Below are positions 15,872 to 24,628 of a DNA stretch of 28,156 nt, piece by piece. Within the stretch, counting starts at the first letter, position 1, and each line of letters opens with the position of its first letter. Origin of the DNA: a virus; the IMG/VR virus record IMGVR_UViG_3300010354_000469, positions 1-28,156 of that record. One strand, written 5' to 3'. The notes below the pieces were generated by a model. That model ran no database searches and was not told the origin of the DNA. It worked only from the letters and a program-made list of their open reading frames with translations. A program made the position numbers and the translations under genes.

Positions 15872-16223
15872 TCTCGTTGGTCTGCGTTACCGGTTAGGTG
15901 CGGACGGCAGCGACGGCGAGATCGACTGCATCCATCTGGTTTACACAGTGCTGGAGCGGCTGCAAATAGCTACGCCAACTTTTCAGGACGACTGGTACAC
16001 CGCAGGGAAGAAGTCTGTGGTGCGTGAGCTGTTGCGATGGGGCAATCGGGTTGCACGTCCTGAGTACGATGGTGATGTCTTGTTGATCACCCCAGGCTCC
16101 TGGGCTTTCGCCGTCGTATGGCTGAACGGAGTGCTCTACATCAACACAGAACTGGAAAAGGTGAGTTGGTGTTCACTGCAACAGTTAAGCGCCTGCCACT
16201 GCTTCCGTACGAGAAAGAACTAA
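15855..16223 (+). CDS. NlpC/P60-like tail tip protein (lambda gpK-type), possibly inactive
   Basis: 122 aa. Residues 20-34 (DGEIDCIHLVYTVLE) hold the DC-x-x-L helix of NlpC/P60 cysteine peptidases, with C25 as the likely nucleophile. The GDV strand is at 73-75. The next strand normally begins with the catalytic His (HVG-like), but here reads SWAFAVVWLNGVLYIN with no His. The C-terminus (VSWCSLQQLSACHCFR) looks intact, so the gene is not truncated. In lambda, K lies at the tail tip between L and I/J. Here the fold may be kept as a structural plug without peptidase activity. It overlaps the J-like gene by 55 nt from the preferred start. Confidence 0.65.
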   Translation: MSDCADLVGLRYRLGADGSDGEIDCIHLVYTVLERLQIATPTFQDDWYTAGKKSVVRELLRWGNRVARPEYDGDVLLITPGSWAFAVVWLNGVLYINTELEKVSWCSLQQLSACHCFRTRKN

Positions 16224-19200
16224 TTACAACGCTCGGTTGTAGCGAAGACGAGTACAGATATTTCGTTTACGAGGCAATGAAGAGGGCGGCAATTCGCCCG
16301 GCTGAGTACGACCATATTCCTGATGTACAAGCTATTGCACCTTTAGCGGCTGCAGGTTATTTAGCCGCGACTGGCGCCGCTGCAAGTAAAGCCGCCACTG
16401 CCACCGCAGTCCTAACCAGCCTTGCCGTCGGCGTAGCGCTGACCGCGATCAGCTACCTACTGACACCAAAACCAAAGGCACCCTCGGAGGTTGAGGGCAT
16501 CCGCCAGCGGCAACTGCGCAGTCGTCGTGGTGGTGATCGCTTCGTAGCTACAAGCGGTTTTGACTCCCTCGCTGACCTCGCCAACTACGGCGACCCCATC
16601 CCCGTCGTCTTCGGCAAATACACCGGCACCACCGGCGGCATCCTTGTTGCCCCAAAGCTGGTGTGGTCTCGCGCCTTCAGCCTTGGCTCACAACAAGCCG
16701 TCAAGTTGCTGATGGTGGTGGGCGAACAGGGGCTAGGCAACGGTCTGCCCGTACCCGATCTCAACGGCATCTTCCTTGGCACCAGCCCGCTTGATGCTGT
16801 TTACGCCCACACGTTCGCCTTTTACTGGAAGCGCAACAGCAATCAGGTGTATCGCATGGTGGCTGGCAACGGTCGCTATGGCACCAGAGGAGGTTTGTCG
16901 GCAGGTGACATCGAGAACAACGACGACATCTACCTGTGCCCCACTCGTAACGCTGCAGCCGACACCGGTTTCTGTCAGGCGTACACACCCAGTAGCACCA
17001 CGCAGTTTGGCGTCTACTCGGCAATCCCTAACGCCACCAACTACCGCGTCAACTGGAAGATCGTCGCCATCCCTCGCCTAGAAGGCAAAGCGCGTGACGA
17101 CGCCGATAATGACCCAGGGCGTGCGCTGCTCATGGAGCGCATCAAGATCGCCGGCGACTACGGCTACCGCGGCGACAACGACACCACCACCAACTGGGTC
17201 GACATTCTCAAAGAAGGGCAAAAAGGCGTCGGGCGCAACTACGGACGCCGCATGGGTATCACCTCGGTCAACAATGTTGCCGCCAGTGGTGAAACAGAAA
17301 TCCGGCAAGTAAGCGTCGGCAGCGTGGCGCGTTTCAGCATCGTGCCCGGCAAAATCGCCAACAACATCTACTACTTCCAGCAAACAAGAAGCACTCAGGT
17401 TGACGATATCAACTCCGAGGTGCGCGACGGTCAAGAAGCAGCAGATGACATGCTGCAGATCGGCGAAACCGTAATGATCGGTCGCACGGTCTGGGTTGTC
17501 ACCGGACGTTTGCTGCCTATTTACGACGGCAGCGCCAGACAGGAAATCGACCTGCGTTGCGTAGAGATTTTCGGCAAGGGACCGGATAGCGCATCCATCG
17601 GTCTTGTCAGCGAGCGCATGGTTACTCGCGGCATCTACAACGACGACAACGGCACAACAGACGCACGCAACGCCCTCGGTCTAAACGCTGGCGCCAACTT
17701 CTACCCGCTCCTGCGTGTCGCCATCGGCGTGGTGCGTAACACCCGTGCCTGCGATGTAACCGAGATTGGCATCCGTAGTCAGGTTTGGCAAAAGGCAAAC
17801 GGTCTTTGCAACTTCGCCGGACTGCCTGACCCCGGTGAATTACGCCGGGCGGAAAACAATCAGGTGTCACTTCAAAGCGGCACGATGAACATCTACATGC
17901 GCCGTACCTCGGCGTTTGCCGTATTCCTTCGTCCTGCTGGCACTGACGAGCAAGGCAGCGAATATCGCTGGGAACCGTTGGGTCAAACCTTCTGCATCAG
18001 CGGTCAAACCCCACAGGATCAGTTCAACTACCTACGCCTGACCCATCCAGAACAGCGGCAGTTTGAGTACAAGCTGGTGCCCAATAGCGGCGCCGATGTT
18101 GCCCGTCGTTTCCCCGACGACTTCCGTCTGCTGGTGCTCGATGCCAAAAACGGCGGACCAATTGGCGCTACTTACTCCACGCCGTATGGCACGTTCACCG
18201 TCAATACAACGGGCAACTACACGCTCGCCAAGACGATCAAGTTCAACCGGCAGATGGCAACTGCTGCCCGCACCACAGAAGAACGCCTAAACGCAACCAT
18301 CCCCAGTGCGGTTGAGATTGATTCCTACATCCCAGACATTGAAGATCCCACTGTCCAAGCCACAAGGGTTGGTTTCTTTGACTGGTTGCCGGACTCCGCA
18401 TCTGTCGGACGCGCTGGCGCCACGTTCTATGAAATGTTTGGGCAAGCCTCGCAGTACGGCTTGGTGCGCACCTATGACCGAGACATCAACCTCGGAGACG
18501 GGCGCACAGTCAGCGTCAGGTTTACCGGCATCGTCAATCAAACTTACCCGGCTGATCACCCCTACTTCCCCGGCTTCCGTGCCTGGAGCTTCCAAAACAT
18601 TGAAGTGCTCGCCAGCTCCGGCGGCTTCAACACCTCCCAGGTCTTCAACGCGCAGATTCCCGTTACACCCGGCAACCCCCGCGCCCAACCCTATGGCTTG
18701 ACCGTATGCGGCGTCCGCTTGGTGGTCGAAGCCACTAGCGCCAACCTCACCCCTCAAGGTCGCCAGTCTGGTTGGGAGTACGAGACCCTCGGTAACCAGC
18801 AAAGTTACCCACTCGGCACCACGCGATCCGCCACGATCACCGGCACTTCAACCGCCGGCAACACCCTGACGGTCACTGTGACTGGCACCGTTGTCACACG
18901 CCCAGCCACCAACCAAGATTATTTTCCCGGTCAAACACAAGCCTGGGAAAACGTCACCTATACCGTTGTCCCGTCAGGCACCAGCGGCACTTGGGCTAAG
19001 GGTGAATTGGTGGACATTACTTATGCCGTCAGCAGCAATAACCCCTTCCGTAAAGCTGGCACGCGAGTTGGCATCAGGCTGCGTACCCTCGGAATCCAGA
19101 CGCTCAACATCCTGCCCACCGTTACAGCCGAGCGCATCTTCGAGGAAAACAGCGGCGTCGCCGACCTGAGTTTCTACAACTCGCTGCTGTCAAAAAGTAA

Positions 19201-20413
19201 CGAAAGCGCCCCAGAACACGAGGTGGTGTATGTCAACGAAAGCATCGCCAATCAATCCCCACCGCTGTACGAAAAACTATCCCTCGCGGGCTTGGTGCTG
19301 AAAGCCAGCCGTAACTTCACCGCCATCGATCAGGTGCGCTGCTGGCTCGCCAACGGAATCGAAGTGCAACGCTTCCTGCCGTCCGAGGCTGGCACCACCG
19401 GCGCAAGCAATAAGTTCACCGATCTGGTCTACTACCTGCTGACCGACAAAACGGCTGGCGCTGGCGGCGTGATCAGCCCCGAGCTAATCCGCACCGAAGA
19501 CTTCGCCAACACCGCAACTTTCCTAGAGCAAAACAAACTGTTCTTCGATGGTGCACTCGATGCACCAACCAACCTGCGGCAATTCATCGCTGACACAGCA
19601 CCGTATTTTCTGTGCTCGTTTGTAATCAGCAACGGCAAGTTCAGCCTGATTCCCGCCGTACCTCACAGCACAAGCGGCGCCATCGTCGACACCCCGATTC
19701 AGGTGCAGGCGCTATTTACCTCGGGCAACATCATCGAGGGTTCGTTCTCGGTGGATTACCTGCAAACCGAAGAGCGCAAAGACTTCCAGGCGATCGTCCG
19801 TTACCGCAAGGAACGCAAAAACCAACTGCCCGAGGAAGCAACGCTGAGTGTGCGTTGGGCAGAAGCCGGCAGCGAAAACTACCCCATCGAATCCTTCGAC
19901 CTGACGCAGTTCTGCACCTCACGGGACCATGCCTTCATCGTGGCGCGGTACTTCATGAGCCTGCGTCGCCGCATTACCCACTCGGTCCGCTTCAAGACCA
20001 CACCGTTTGGCATCGCCTTGTCGCCTGGTGACTACATCCGTGTGTTGACCGAAGCCAGCCCGTACCAGCCCGCCAACAACGGCGTCATCGATGCAGACGG
20101 CGACATCACCTCCGCCACCACCATCACCGACGGCAGCTACGAGATCCTGTACTACACCTCAACCAACGAGGAAGTGAAGACCGCAACGCTGACCGTGGCG
20201 GCTGGTAAAGCTGTGCAGTCCACTCTGTTCAACACGATCTTCACGATCAACTCGCCGACCGTTTCCAGCAACACCTACATGATCGAACAGCTAACGCTGG
20301 ACAGTGACGGGCTGGTGGAAGTGCTGGCGACCGAGTTCCCAACCACCGACACCTACAACAGCCTGGTAGCTCAGGACTTGTTGAGCCCCAGTAGCTTTAT
20401 CACGGAGAGCTAA
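16169..20413 (+). CDS. Tail tip hub / host specificity protein (gpJ-like, I+J type)
   Basis: 1414 aa from GTG 16169, preceded by an AAAGGTGAG ribosome site; an ATG at 16118 is possible but would deepen the overlap with the K-like gene to 106 nt. Residues 1-50 (TVKRLPLLPYEKELITTLGC) are followed by an Ala-rich hydrophobic segment at 55-99, as in gpI-type tail tip proteins. The GDPIPVVFGKYTGTTGG segment is characteristic of J-like hubs. Residues about 780-853 and 899-973 are a duplicated beta domain sharing TG, YFPG, AW and NP positions. The C-terminal third (RKDFQAIVRYRKERK, then FTSGNIIEGSFSVDYL-type hub sequence) resembles the tail-hub barrel. It would close the tail tip, hold the fibres, and open on receptor binding. 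Confidence 0.8.
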   Translation: MFTATVKRLPLLPYEKELITTLGCSEDEYRYFVYEAMKRAAIRPAEYDHIPDVQAIAPLAAAGYLAATGAAASKAATATAVLTSLAVGVALTAISYLLTPKPKAPSEVEGIRQRQLRSRRGGDRFVATSGFDSLADLANYGDPIPVVFGKYTGTTGGILVAPKLVWSRAFSLGSQQAVKLLMVVGEQGLGNGLPVPDLNGIFLGTSPLDAVYAHTFAFYWKRNSNQVYRMVAGNGRYGTRGGLSAGDIENNDDIYLCPTRNAAADTGFCQAYTPSSTTQFGVYSAIPNATNYRVNWKIVAIPRLEGKARDDADNDPGRALLMERIKIAGDYGYRGDNDTTTNWVDILKEGQKGVGRNYGRRMGITSVNNVAASGETEIRQVSVGSVARFSIVPGKIANNIYYFQQTRSTQVDDINSEVRDGQEAADDMLQIGETVMIGRTVWVVTGRLLPIYDGSARQEIDLRCVEIFGKGPDSASIGLVSERMVTRGIYNDDNGTTDARNALGLNAGANFYPLLRVAIGVVRNTRACDVTEIGIRSQVWQKANGLCNFAGLPDPGELRRAENNQVSLQSGTMNIYMRRTSAFAVFLRPAGTDEQGSEYRWEPLGQTFCISGQTPQDQFNYLRLTHPEQRQFEYKLVPNSGADVARRFPDDFRLLVLDAKNGGPIGATYSTPYGTFTVNTTGNYTLAKTIKFNRQMATAARTTEERLNATIPSAVEIDSYIPDIEDPTVQATRVGFFDWLPDSASVGRAGATFYEMFGQASQYGLVRTYDRDINLGDGRTVSVRFTGIVNQTYPADHPYFPGFRAWSFQNIEVLASSGGFNTSQVFNAQIPVTPGNPRAQPYGLTVCGVRLVVEATSANLTPQGRQSGWEYETLGNQQSYPLGTTRSATITGTSTAGNTLTVTVTGTVVTRPATNQDYFPGQTQAWENVTYTVVPSGTSGTWAKGELVDITYAVSSNNPFRKAGTRVGIRLRTLGIQTLNILPTVTAERIFEENSGVADLSFYNSLLSKSNESAPEHEVVYVNESIANQSPPLYEKLSLAGLVLKASRNFTAIDQVRCWLANGIEVQRFLPSEAGTTGASNKFTDLVYYLLTDKTAGAGGVISPELIRTEDFANTATFLEQNKLFFDGALDAPTNLRQFIADTAPYFLCSFVISNGKFSLIPAVPHSTSGAIVDTPIQVQALFTSGNIIEGSFSVDYLQTEERKDFQAIVRYRKERKNQLPEEATLSVRWAEAGSENYPIESFDLTQFCTSRDHAFIVARYFMSLRRRITHSVRFKTTPFGIALSPGDYIRVLTEASPYQPANNGVIDADGDITSATTITDGSYEILYYTSTNEEVKTATLTVAAGKAVQSTLFNTIFTINSPTVSSNTYMIEQLTLDSDGLVEVLATEFPTTDTYNSLVAQDLLSPSSFITES

Positions 20414-20416
20414 GTC

Positions 20417-20791
20417 ATGGCCTACCCCACGCTGATTCCCTCAGCTCGTAATTACAGCTCCGGTGATTACCCGGTCAAAACTTTCACCTCGCAGTCGGGT
20501 GCTGAATCGCGGATCCTCTACGGCAGCCGCCGCACCGGCATGACGCTGGAGCTGCAATACGACAACGTGACCGACGCCAACGCCGAGCTATTCCTCGATC
20601 ACTACGACGAAACCAAAGGCAGCTACACAACGTTCACCCTGCCCACCGCTGCATTTACCGGCTGGAGCGGCAACAAGGACGCAATCGACGCCGCCACCGG
20701 CAATGCTTGGCGTTATGACGGACCACCGCAAGTCAGCAATGTGCGCCCGGGTGTCAGCTCGGTGCAAATCAAGCTGATCGGGGTTCTTTAG
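20417..20791 (+). CDS. Minor tail protein, function unknown
   Basis: 124 aa, 3 nt after the J-like stop. The sequence (YPTLIPSARNYSSGDYPVKT, then RILYGSRRTGMTLELQYDNV, LFLDHYDETKGSYTTFTLP, and a VRPGVSSVQIKLIGVL end) resembles a short tail protein family I recall from cyanobacterial and other siphophages. It has the character of a gpM-like or tail-tip accessory protein, but sits after J rather than before L. Codon style matches the J-like gene. Confidence 0.6.
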   Translation: MAYPTLIPSARNYSSGDYPVKTFTSQSGAESRILYGSRRTGMTLELQYDNVTDANAELFLDHYDETKGSYTTFTLPTAAFTGWSGNKDAIDAATGNAWRYDGPPQVSNVRPGVSSVQIKLIGVL

Positions 20792-20798
20792 ACTGATC

Positions 20799-20806
20799 AG
20801 GGAGGT
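20799..20806 (+). promoter_or_regulatory. Strong ribosome binding site
   Basis: AGGGAGGT lies 5 nt before ATG 20812. It is one of the best Shine-Dalgarno matches in the window and suggests high translation of the following tube-like protein. Confidence 0.6.
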
Positions 20807-20811
20807 TTGTC

Positions 20812-21237
20812 ATGGCAAAGGTTTACACAGGACGCGACGGCAGGTTGTTGCTTGCTGGCACCACGCTGGTCAAGGTATCGACCTGGAGCTTGCAGGCTGA
20901 CGTTGAGGTTCTGGAAACGACAACCCTCGGTGACTACGCCCGTAGCTACACACCGGGCATCCAAGCCTTTAGCGGCAACGCAACGCTGCTGTACTACAAA
21001 AACGATGCTGGCGTGAATGACGCCGCGACGCTGCTACGCAAAGTCGTCAATACCACTGGCGTAGAAACCACCGATACGGTGCAGTTGACCTTGCGCCTGA
21101 ATGATGGCGACATCAACGACGACGTGACCCTCACCGGTTACATCACTAGCGCCAGCTTTGGTGCAAGCGTCGGCGAAGTTACCTCAGCGCAAATTACGTT
21201 CCAAGCAACTGGCGCGTTGACAACGGCGGCAATCTAA
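20812..21237 (+). CDS. Tail-tube-like protein (second copy of the fold)
   Basis: 141 aa with a strong Shine-Dalgarno at 20799-20806. The pattern (GRDGRLLLAGTTLVKVSTWS, LETTTLGDYARSYTPGIQAF, GNATLLYYKND, then GYITSASFGASVGEVTSAQI) is that of short tail tube proteins. The main tail tube gene is at 9619, so this is a second tube-fold protein, placed after J among fibre genes. It may form a ring at the tail tip or fibre base. Its stop overlaps the next start by one base. Fold call is from pattern only. Confidence 0.6.
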   Translation: MAKVYTGRDGRLLLAGTTLVKVSTWSLQADVEVLETTTLGDYARSYTPGIQAFSGNATLLYYKNDAGVNDAATLLRKVVNTTGVETTDTVQLTLRLNDGDINDDVTLTGYITSASFGASVGEVTSAQITFQATGALTTAAI

Positions 21238-22133
21238 TGGGAATTTATCTTGGGAATATTGGCAACATTGAAATTACACGAAAGTCGCTGGAAGGCGGCA
21301 AGGAATCGCTTGTCAACCCATCAGATGTCAATGCAACTCGCAACAGATTTTCGTTTGACTTTGAAGAAGGTTATTTAATATCTGGAGATTATATCGAGAT
21401 AAAAGCAACAGACTCGACCAACCTTGATTTCATTGCGGCCAGCGGTTGGAGCAATGGCGTCGTTCAATCAAGCGGAGGGTGGTACGTCTTCATTGATGAG
21501 CTCGGTGGCGTTAAGTTGTATGACAATTTTGACGACAGCCTTGAAGGAAGCACTGCCGGCCAAATTGACCTTGTAGCCATTGCTCGCGATATTCCAATTC
21601 TGGTTACAGTTTGCGGCCGAGGCGGCAGGCTGCTCGCTTGCATAACTGACTACGAATTGAATACCAGCAGAGAGGCGATTGATATCACAACATTGAGCGA
21701 TCAATATCGCCAACAATATAGCTCTTTAATTACAGGCTCAGGGCGCCTTACGGCTCAGTGGGATTATGTAAACGAATCGGGCGATGAACCTGTTCATTAT
21801 CTGATGCAACTTGTTTTGCGCACAGAAATAGGATCTTCATTTGGCGCAAAATTTTATATTAAAAGCGAAAATACTCAAGCCGCTGCTGGCCCCTTTGCCG
21901 GCACTCAAACCAATGATGCCCTTTGGTGGGAGTTTGATGCTCTGGTAACAGCTAGCGCAACCAGCTTTATCCCTGGTGACATTATTGTTTCCACAATTGA
22001 TTTTGTTGTTACCGGTCCAATTCACCTTCGCGCAAAAACAACTGGCGCTCGCAAGCTTCTGCAAGAGTCTGGAAGTCCAATCCTTCTCGAGCAAGGCGGT
22101 TATTTATTACTTGAAGGCGAGGATGCGCCTTAA
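21237..22133 (+). CDS. Tail protein with C-terminal tube-like domain
   Basis: 298 aa. Residues 1-120 are a beta domain (MGIYLGNIGNIEITRK at the start). Residues about 130-265 repeat the layout of the preceding tube-like protein: LLACITDYELNTSREAIDIT, a GSGRLTAQWDY strand, and a closing FVVTGPIHLR strand. The C-terminus ends in two short Leu-rich copies (ESGSPILLE, GGYLLLE) like those closing many phage tail proteins. The gene uses more A/T-ending codons than its neighbours, which suggests separate acquisition. Likely a tail-tip or fibre-connecting protein; no named family recognised. Confidence 0.55.
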   Translation: MGIYLGNIGNIEITRKSLEGGKESLVNPSDVNATRNRFSFDFEEGYLISGDYIEIKATDSTNLDFIAASGWSNGVVQSSGGWYVFIDELGGVKLYDNFDDSLEGSTAGQIDLVAIARDIPILVTVCGRGGRLLACITDYELNTSREAIDITTLSDQYRQQYSSLITGSGRLTAQWDYVNESGDEPVHYLMQLVLRTEIGSSFGAKFYIKSENTQAAAGPFAGTQTNDALWWEFDALVTASATSFIPGDIIVSTIDFVVTGPIHLRAKTTGARKLLQESGSPILLEQGGYLLLEGEDAP

Positions 22134-22162
22134 GATGAAAGAAGCAACAGCGCTCGTGACTC

Positions 22163-24628
22163 GTGGCTGATTTACGAATTAGTGAACTTACGACTCTTGC
22201 CGGCGTTGACTTAGCGGCAGGCGACTTCTTGGCTGTTGCCGATGTCAGCGCAAGTGATTCTCGAAAAATTACCGTTACAGATCTGATCGGCAACGGCGCG
22301 ACGCTAATTGCTGACGCCACCATCCCCGGCGCCAAGATTCTGTTTGGCTCGCAGCAAATCCCGGGTGGCGCACTGGTCAACGGTGCTGTTGGTTCCACGC
22401 AGATCGCATCCGGCGCAGTCCACGCCTCAAAGCTGTCCGCCAACTCCACCGCTCAAGTCGTCACCTCGCTGCCAGCTACTGGTGCATACACCGGTCAGCT
22501 CGCGGTAGAGACGTCCACCAATAAGGCATACGTCTGGAACGGCAGCGCATGGGTGAGCTTCAAGGCTGCTGGCTCGATCAACCAGATCATTGCTACCGCC
22601 GGCGGTCCCGTTCAAATTTCGGTCAGCACGGTTGGTGACGTCGCCACAATCAGCGTCAATCCGGCTAATACGCCATCGGGTGGCATTTTCCTTGCGGGTC
22701 CTGCCGGTAGCGGTGGTGCCGTAAGTGGTCGCGCCATCGTTGGTTCTGACCTACCTACCGCTAGCAACACTGCCAAGGGTGGCGTGATTGTGAACGGCGA
22801 AGGTCTGCGGATGGATGGCAGCACCATCGAGATCGACGCCGACGTTTCCGCCACTGCCACCTATTCGGTGGTGACGCATAACGCCAAGGGCTTGGTAACT
22901 GCCAGCCGCGCAATTATTGCAGCGGACATGCCTGCCGCTACTGCTGGCGCCAAAGGTGCGGTGCTGCCTGGTACTGGTTTGAGCGTGACCGGTGCTGGCG
23001 CACTGAATCACACCAATGCCGTCACCTCCGGCACTGCCACCAAGGTCAGCTTTGACTCGCAGGGTCACATCACCAGTTCCAGTGCCCTTACGGCTACTGA
23101 TATTCCAGATCTGCCGGCTGAAAAGCTAACCAGCGGCGTAATCAGCGGCTCGGTGTTTGGCACCAAGTCCATCGCCGGCACCAAACTGGCGGACAACAGC
23201 GTTACCAAGATCGGTGGCGCCAGCAGTACAGCGGGCATCGTTCCCTTCCCCACCGCCGACTACGCAGGGCAATTCTTCTTTGATGCTCTCAACGGCGACC
23301 TGTACTTGTGGGATGGTGCAGCTTGGCAGCCTGTAACCATTACCAGCGGTGAACTTGTCTACGCCGGAACGTATAACGCCAGCACGAACCTCATTGCTTC
23401 TGTTACGACTGCAGGCTCTGGCGCTGGTCTTATTGCAGGCGCTGCCTTGCCGATTGCATCGACACAAAACAACCGTTATTACCTCGTTGTCATTAACAGT
23501 GGTACGGGCAGCGGTAATGCTCCCGCCGTTGCTCTACAAGCACCCGACTACCTTCTGTCTAACGGCACCGCTTGGACTTGGATTGACGTATCGGGCACCA
23601 TCGCTGCCCAAACCGCTAGCAACATCACATTTACACCCGGTGGCACAATCAGCGCCACCAACGTTCAAGCCGCCCTTGACGAGCTTGGTACAGAGAAACT
23701 TGATAAGACCGGCGGCACAATTACCGGCAACCTTGAGATTGGCACCGCTGGCAGCCTTACTTGGGAAGGCTCCACGGCTGATGCAAATGAAACGACACTG
23801 ACTGTTGTCAATCCAACCGCCGACCGCACAATCACGCTGCCTGATGTAACTGGCACGGTCATCACTTCCGGCGACACTGGTACTGTTACCAACACGATGT
23901 TGGCGGGCAGTATTGCTTACGGCAAACTCAGCCTGACTGGCACCATCGTCAATGCCGATGTTTCAGCAAGTGCTGCTATTGCCTACACCAAGTTAAACCT
24001 TGCTGGCAGCATTGCAAACGCAGATATTGCATCTGGTGCAGCTATTGCCTATACCAAACTCAGTCTTGCCGGCAACATTGTCAACGCTGACATCAACGCA
24101 TCAGCAGCAATTGCTTATACTAAGCTGGCGCTAACCGGCACCATTGTTAACGCCGACATCAGCGCATCTGCTGCAATCGCAGACACCAAGCTCAATACCA
24201 TCACCACTGCAGGCAAGGTCAGCGGCGGTGCCATCACCAGCGGCACCATCGCCGGCACCACTGCCATCAACACCAGTGGCACCATCACCACAACTGGGGC
24301 AATCACTGATGGCACGGGCAACATCCGCCGCATCCCGCAAAACGCTCAAACCGCAGCTTATGTACTGGTTGCTGCTGACGTTGGTAAACACATCAGCATT
24401 ACAACGGGCGGCGTCACTGTTCCAGCCTCGATTTTCAGCATCGGCGACAACGTGACCATCTTCAACAACAGCACCAGCAATCAAACGATTACTCAAGGCG
24501 CTGGCGTTACGTTGCGATCTGGTGGTTCAACTGCCACTGGAAACCGTACACTTGCGGGATATGGCGTCGCCACAGTGCTATGCGTTGCGGCTGACATCTT
24601 CGTGATCACTGGTACGGGTCTCACCTGA
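22163..24628 (+). CDS. Tail fibre protein with tandem 22-residue repeats
   Basis: 821 aa from GTG 22163. Residues 1-47 (ADLRISELTTL, then DFLAVADVSASDSRKITVTD) are an N-terminal attachment motif I associate with cyanophage fibres. The body is low-charge, rich in Gly/Ala/Ser/Thr, as in trimeric beta fibres. About 520-590 holds the AALDELGTEKLDKTGGTITG and TITLPDVTGTVITSGDTGT motifs. Residues 591-678 are four tandem 22-residue units of the form LxGxIVNADxxASAAIAYTK. The C-terminus (KHISITTGGVTVPAS, then NVTIFNNSTSNQTITQGAG) is a beta tip. It would form a side or central fibre binding the host surface. Confidence 0.75.
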   Translation: MADLRISELTTLAGVDLAAGDFLAVADVSASDSRKITVTDLIGNGATLIADATIPGAKILFGSQQIPGGALVNGAVGSTQIASGAVHASKLSANSTAQVVTSLPATGAYTGQLAVETSTNKAYVWNGSAWVSFKAAGSINQIIATAGGPVQISVSTVGDVATISVNPANTPSGGIFLAGPAGSGGAVSGRAIVGSDLPTASNTAKGGVIVNGEGLRMDGSTIEIDADVSATATYSVVTHNAKGLVTASRAIIAADMPAATAGAKGAVLPGTGLSVTGAGALNHTNAVTSGTATKVSFDSQGHITSSSALTATDIPDLPAEKLTSGVISGSVFGTKSIAGTKLADNSVTKIGGASSTAGIVPFPTADYAGQFFFDALNGDLYLWDGAAWQPVTITSGELVYAGTYNASTNLIASVTTAGSGAGLIAGAALPIASTQNNRYYLVVINSGTGSGNAPAVALQAPDYLLSNGTAWTWIDVSGTIAAQTASNITFTPGGTISATNVQAALDELGTEKLDKTGGTITGNLEIGTAGSLTWEGSTADANETTLTVVNPTADRTITLPDVTGTVITSGDTGTVTNTMLAGSIAYGKLSLTGTIVNADVSASAAIAYTKLNLAGSIANADIASGAAIAYTKLSLAGNIVNADINASAAIAYTKLALTGTIVNADISASAAIADTKLNTITTAGKVSGGAITSGTIAGTTAINTSGTITTTGAITDGTGNIRRIPQNAQTAAYVLVAADVGKHISITTGGVTVPASIFSIGDNVTIFNNSTSNQTITQGAGVTLRSGGSTATGNRTLAGYGVATVLCVAADIFVITGTGLT
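23933..24196 (+). repeat. Four tandem 66-nt repeats in the fibre gene
   Basis: Units at 23933-23998, 23999-24064, 24065-24130 and 24131-24196 each encode 22 residues around IVNADxxASAAIAYTKL. Nucleotide identity is lower than protein identity, so the copies are old or under protein-level selection. The motif appears once more in the next fibre, near 26658-26708. Confidence 0.85.

Noticed and set aside
16118-16168. ATG 16118 as start of the J-like gene
   Set aside because: The extra 17 residues (AERSALHQHRTGKGEL) look like out-of-frame K-gene sequence; GTG 16169 has a ribosome site and a better N-terminus.
23933-24196. CRISPR-like array
   Set aside because: The repeats are in-frame 66-nt protein-coding units without unique spacers inside a fibre gene.
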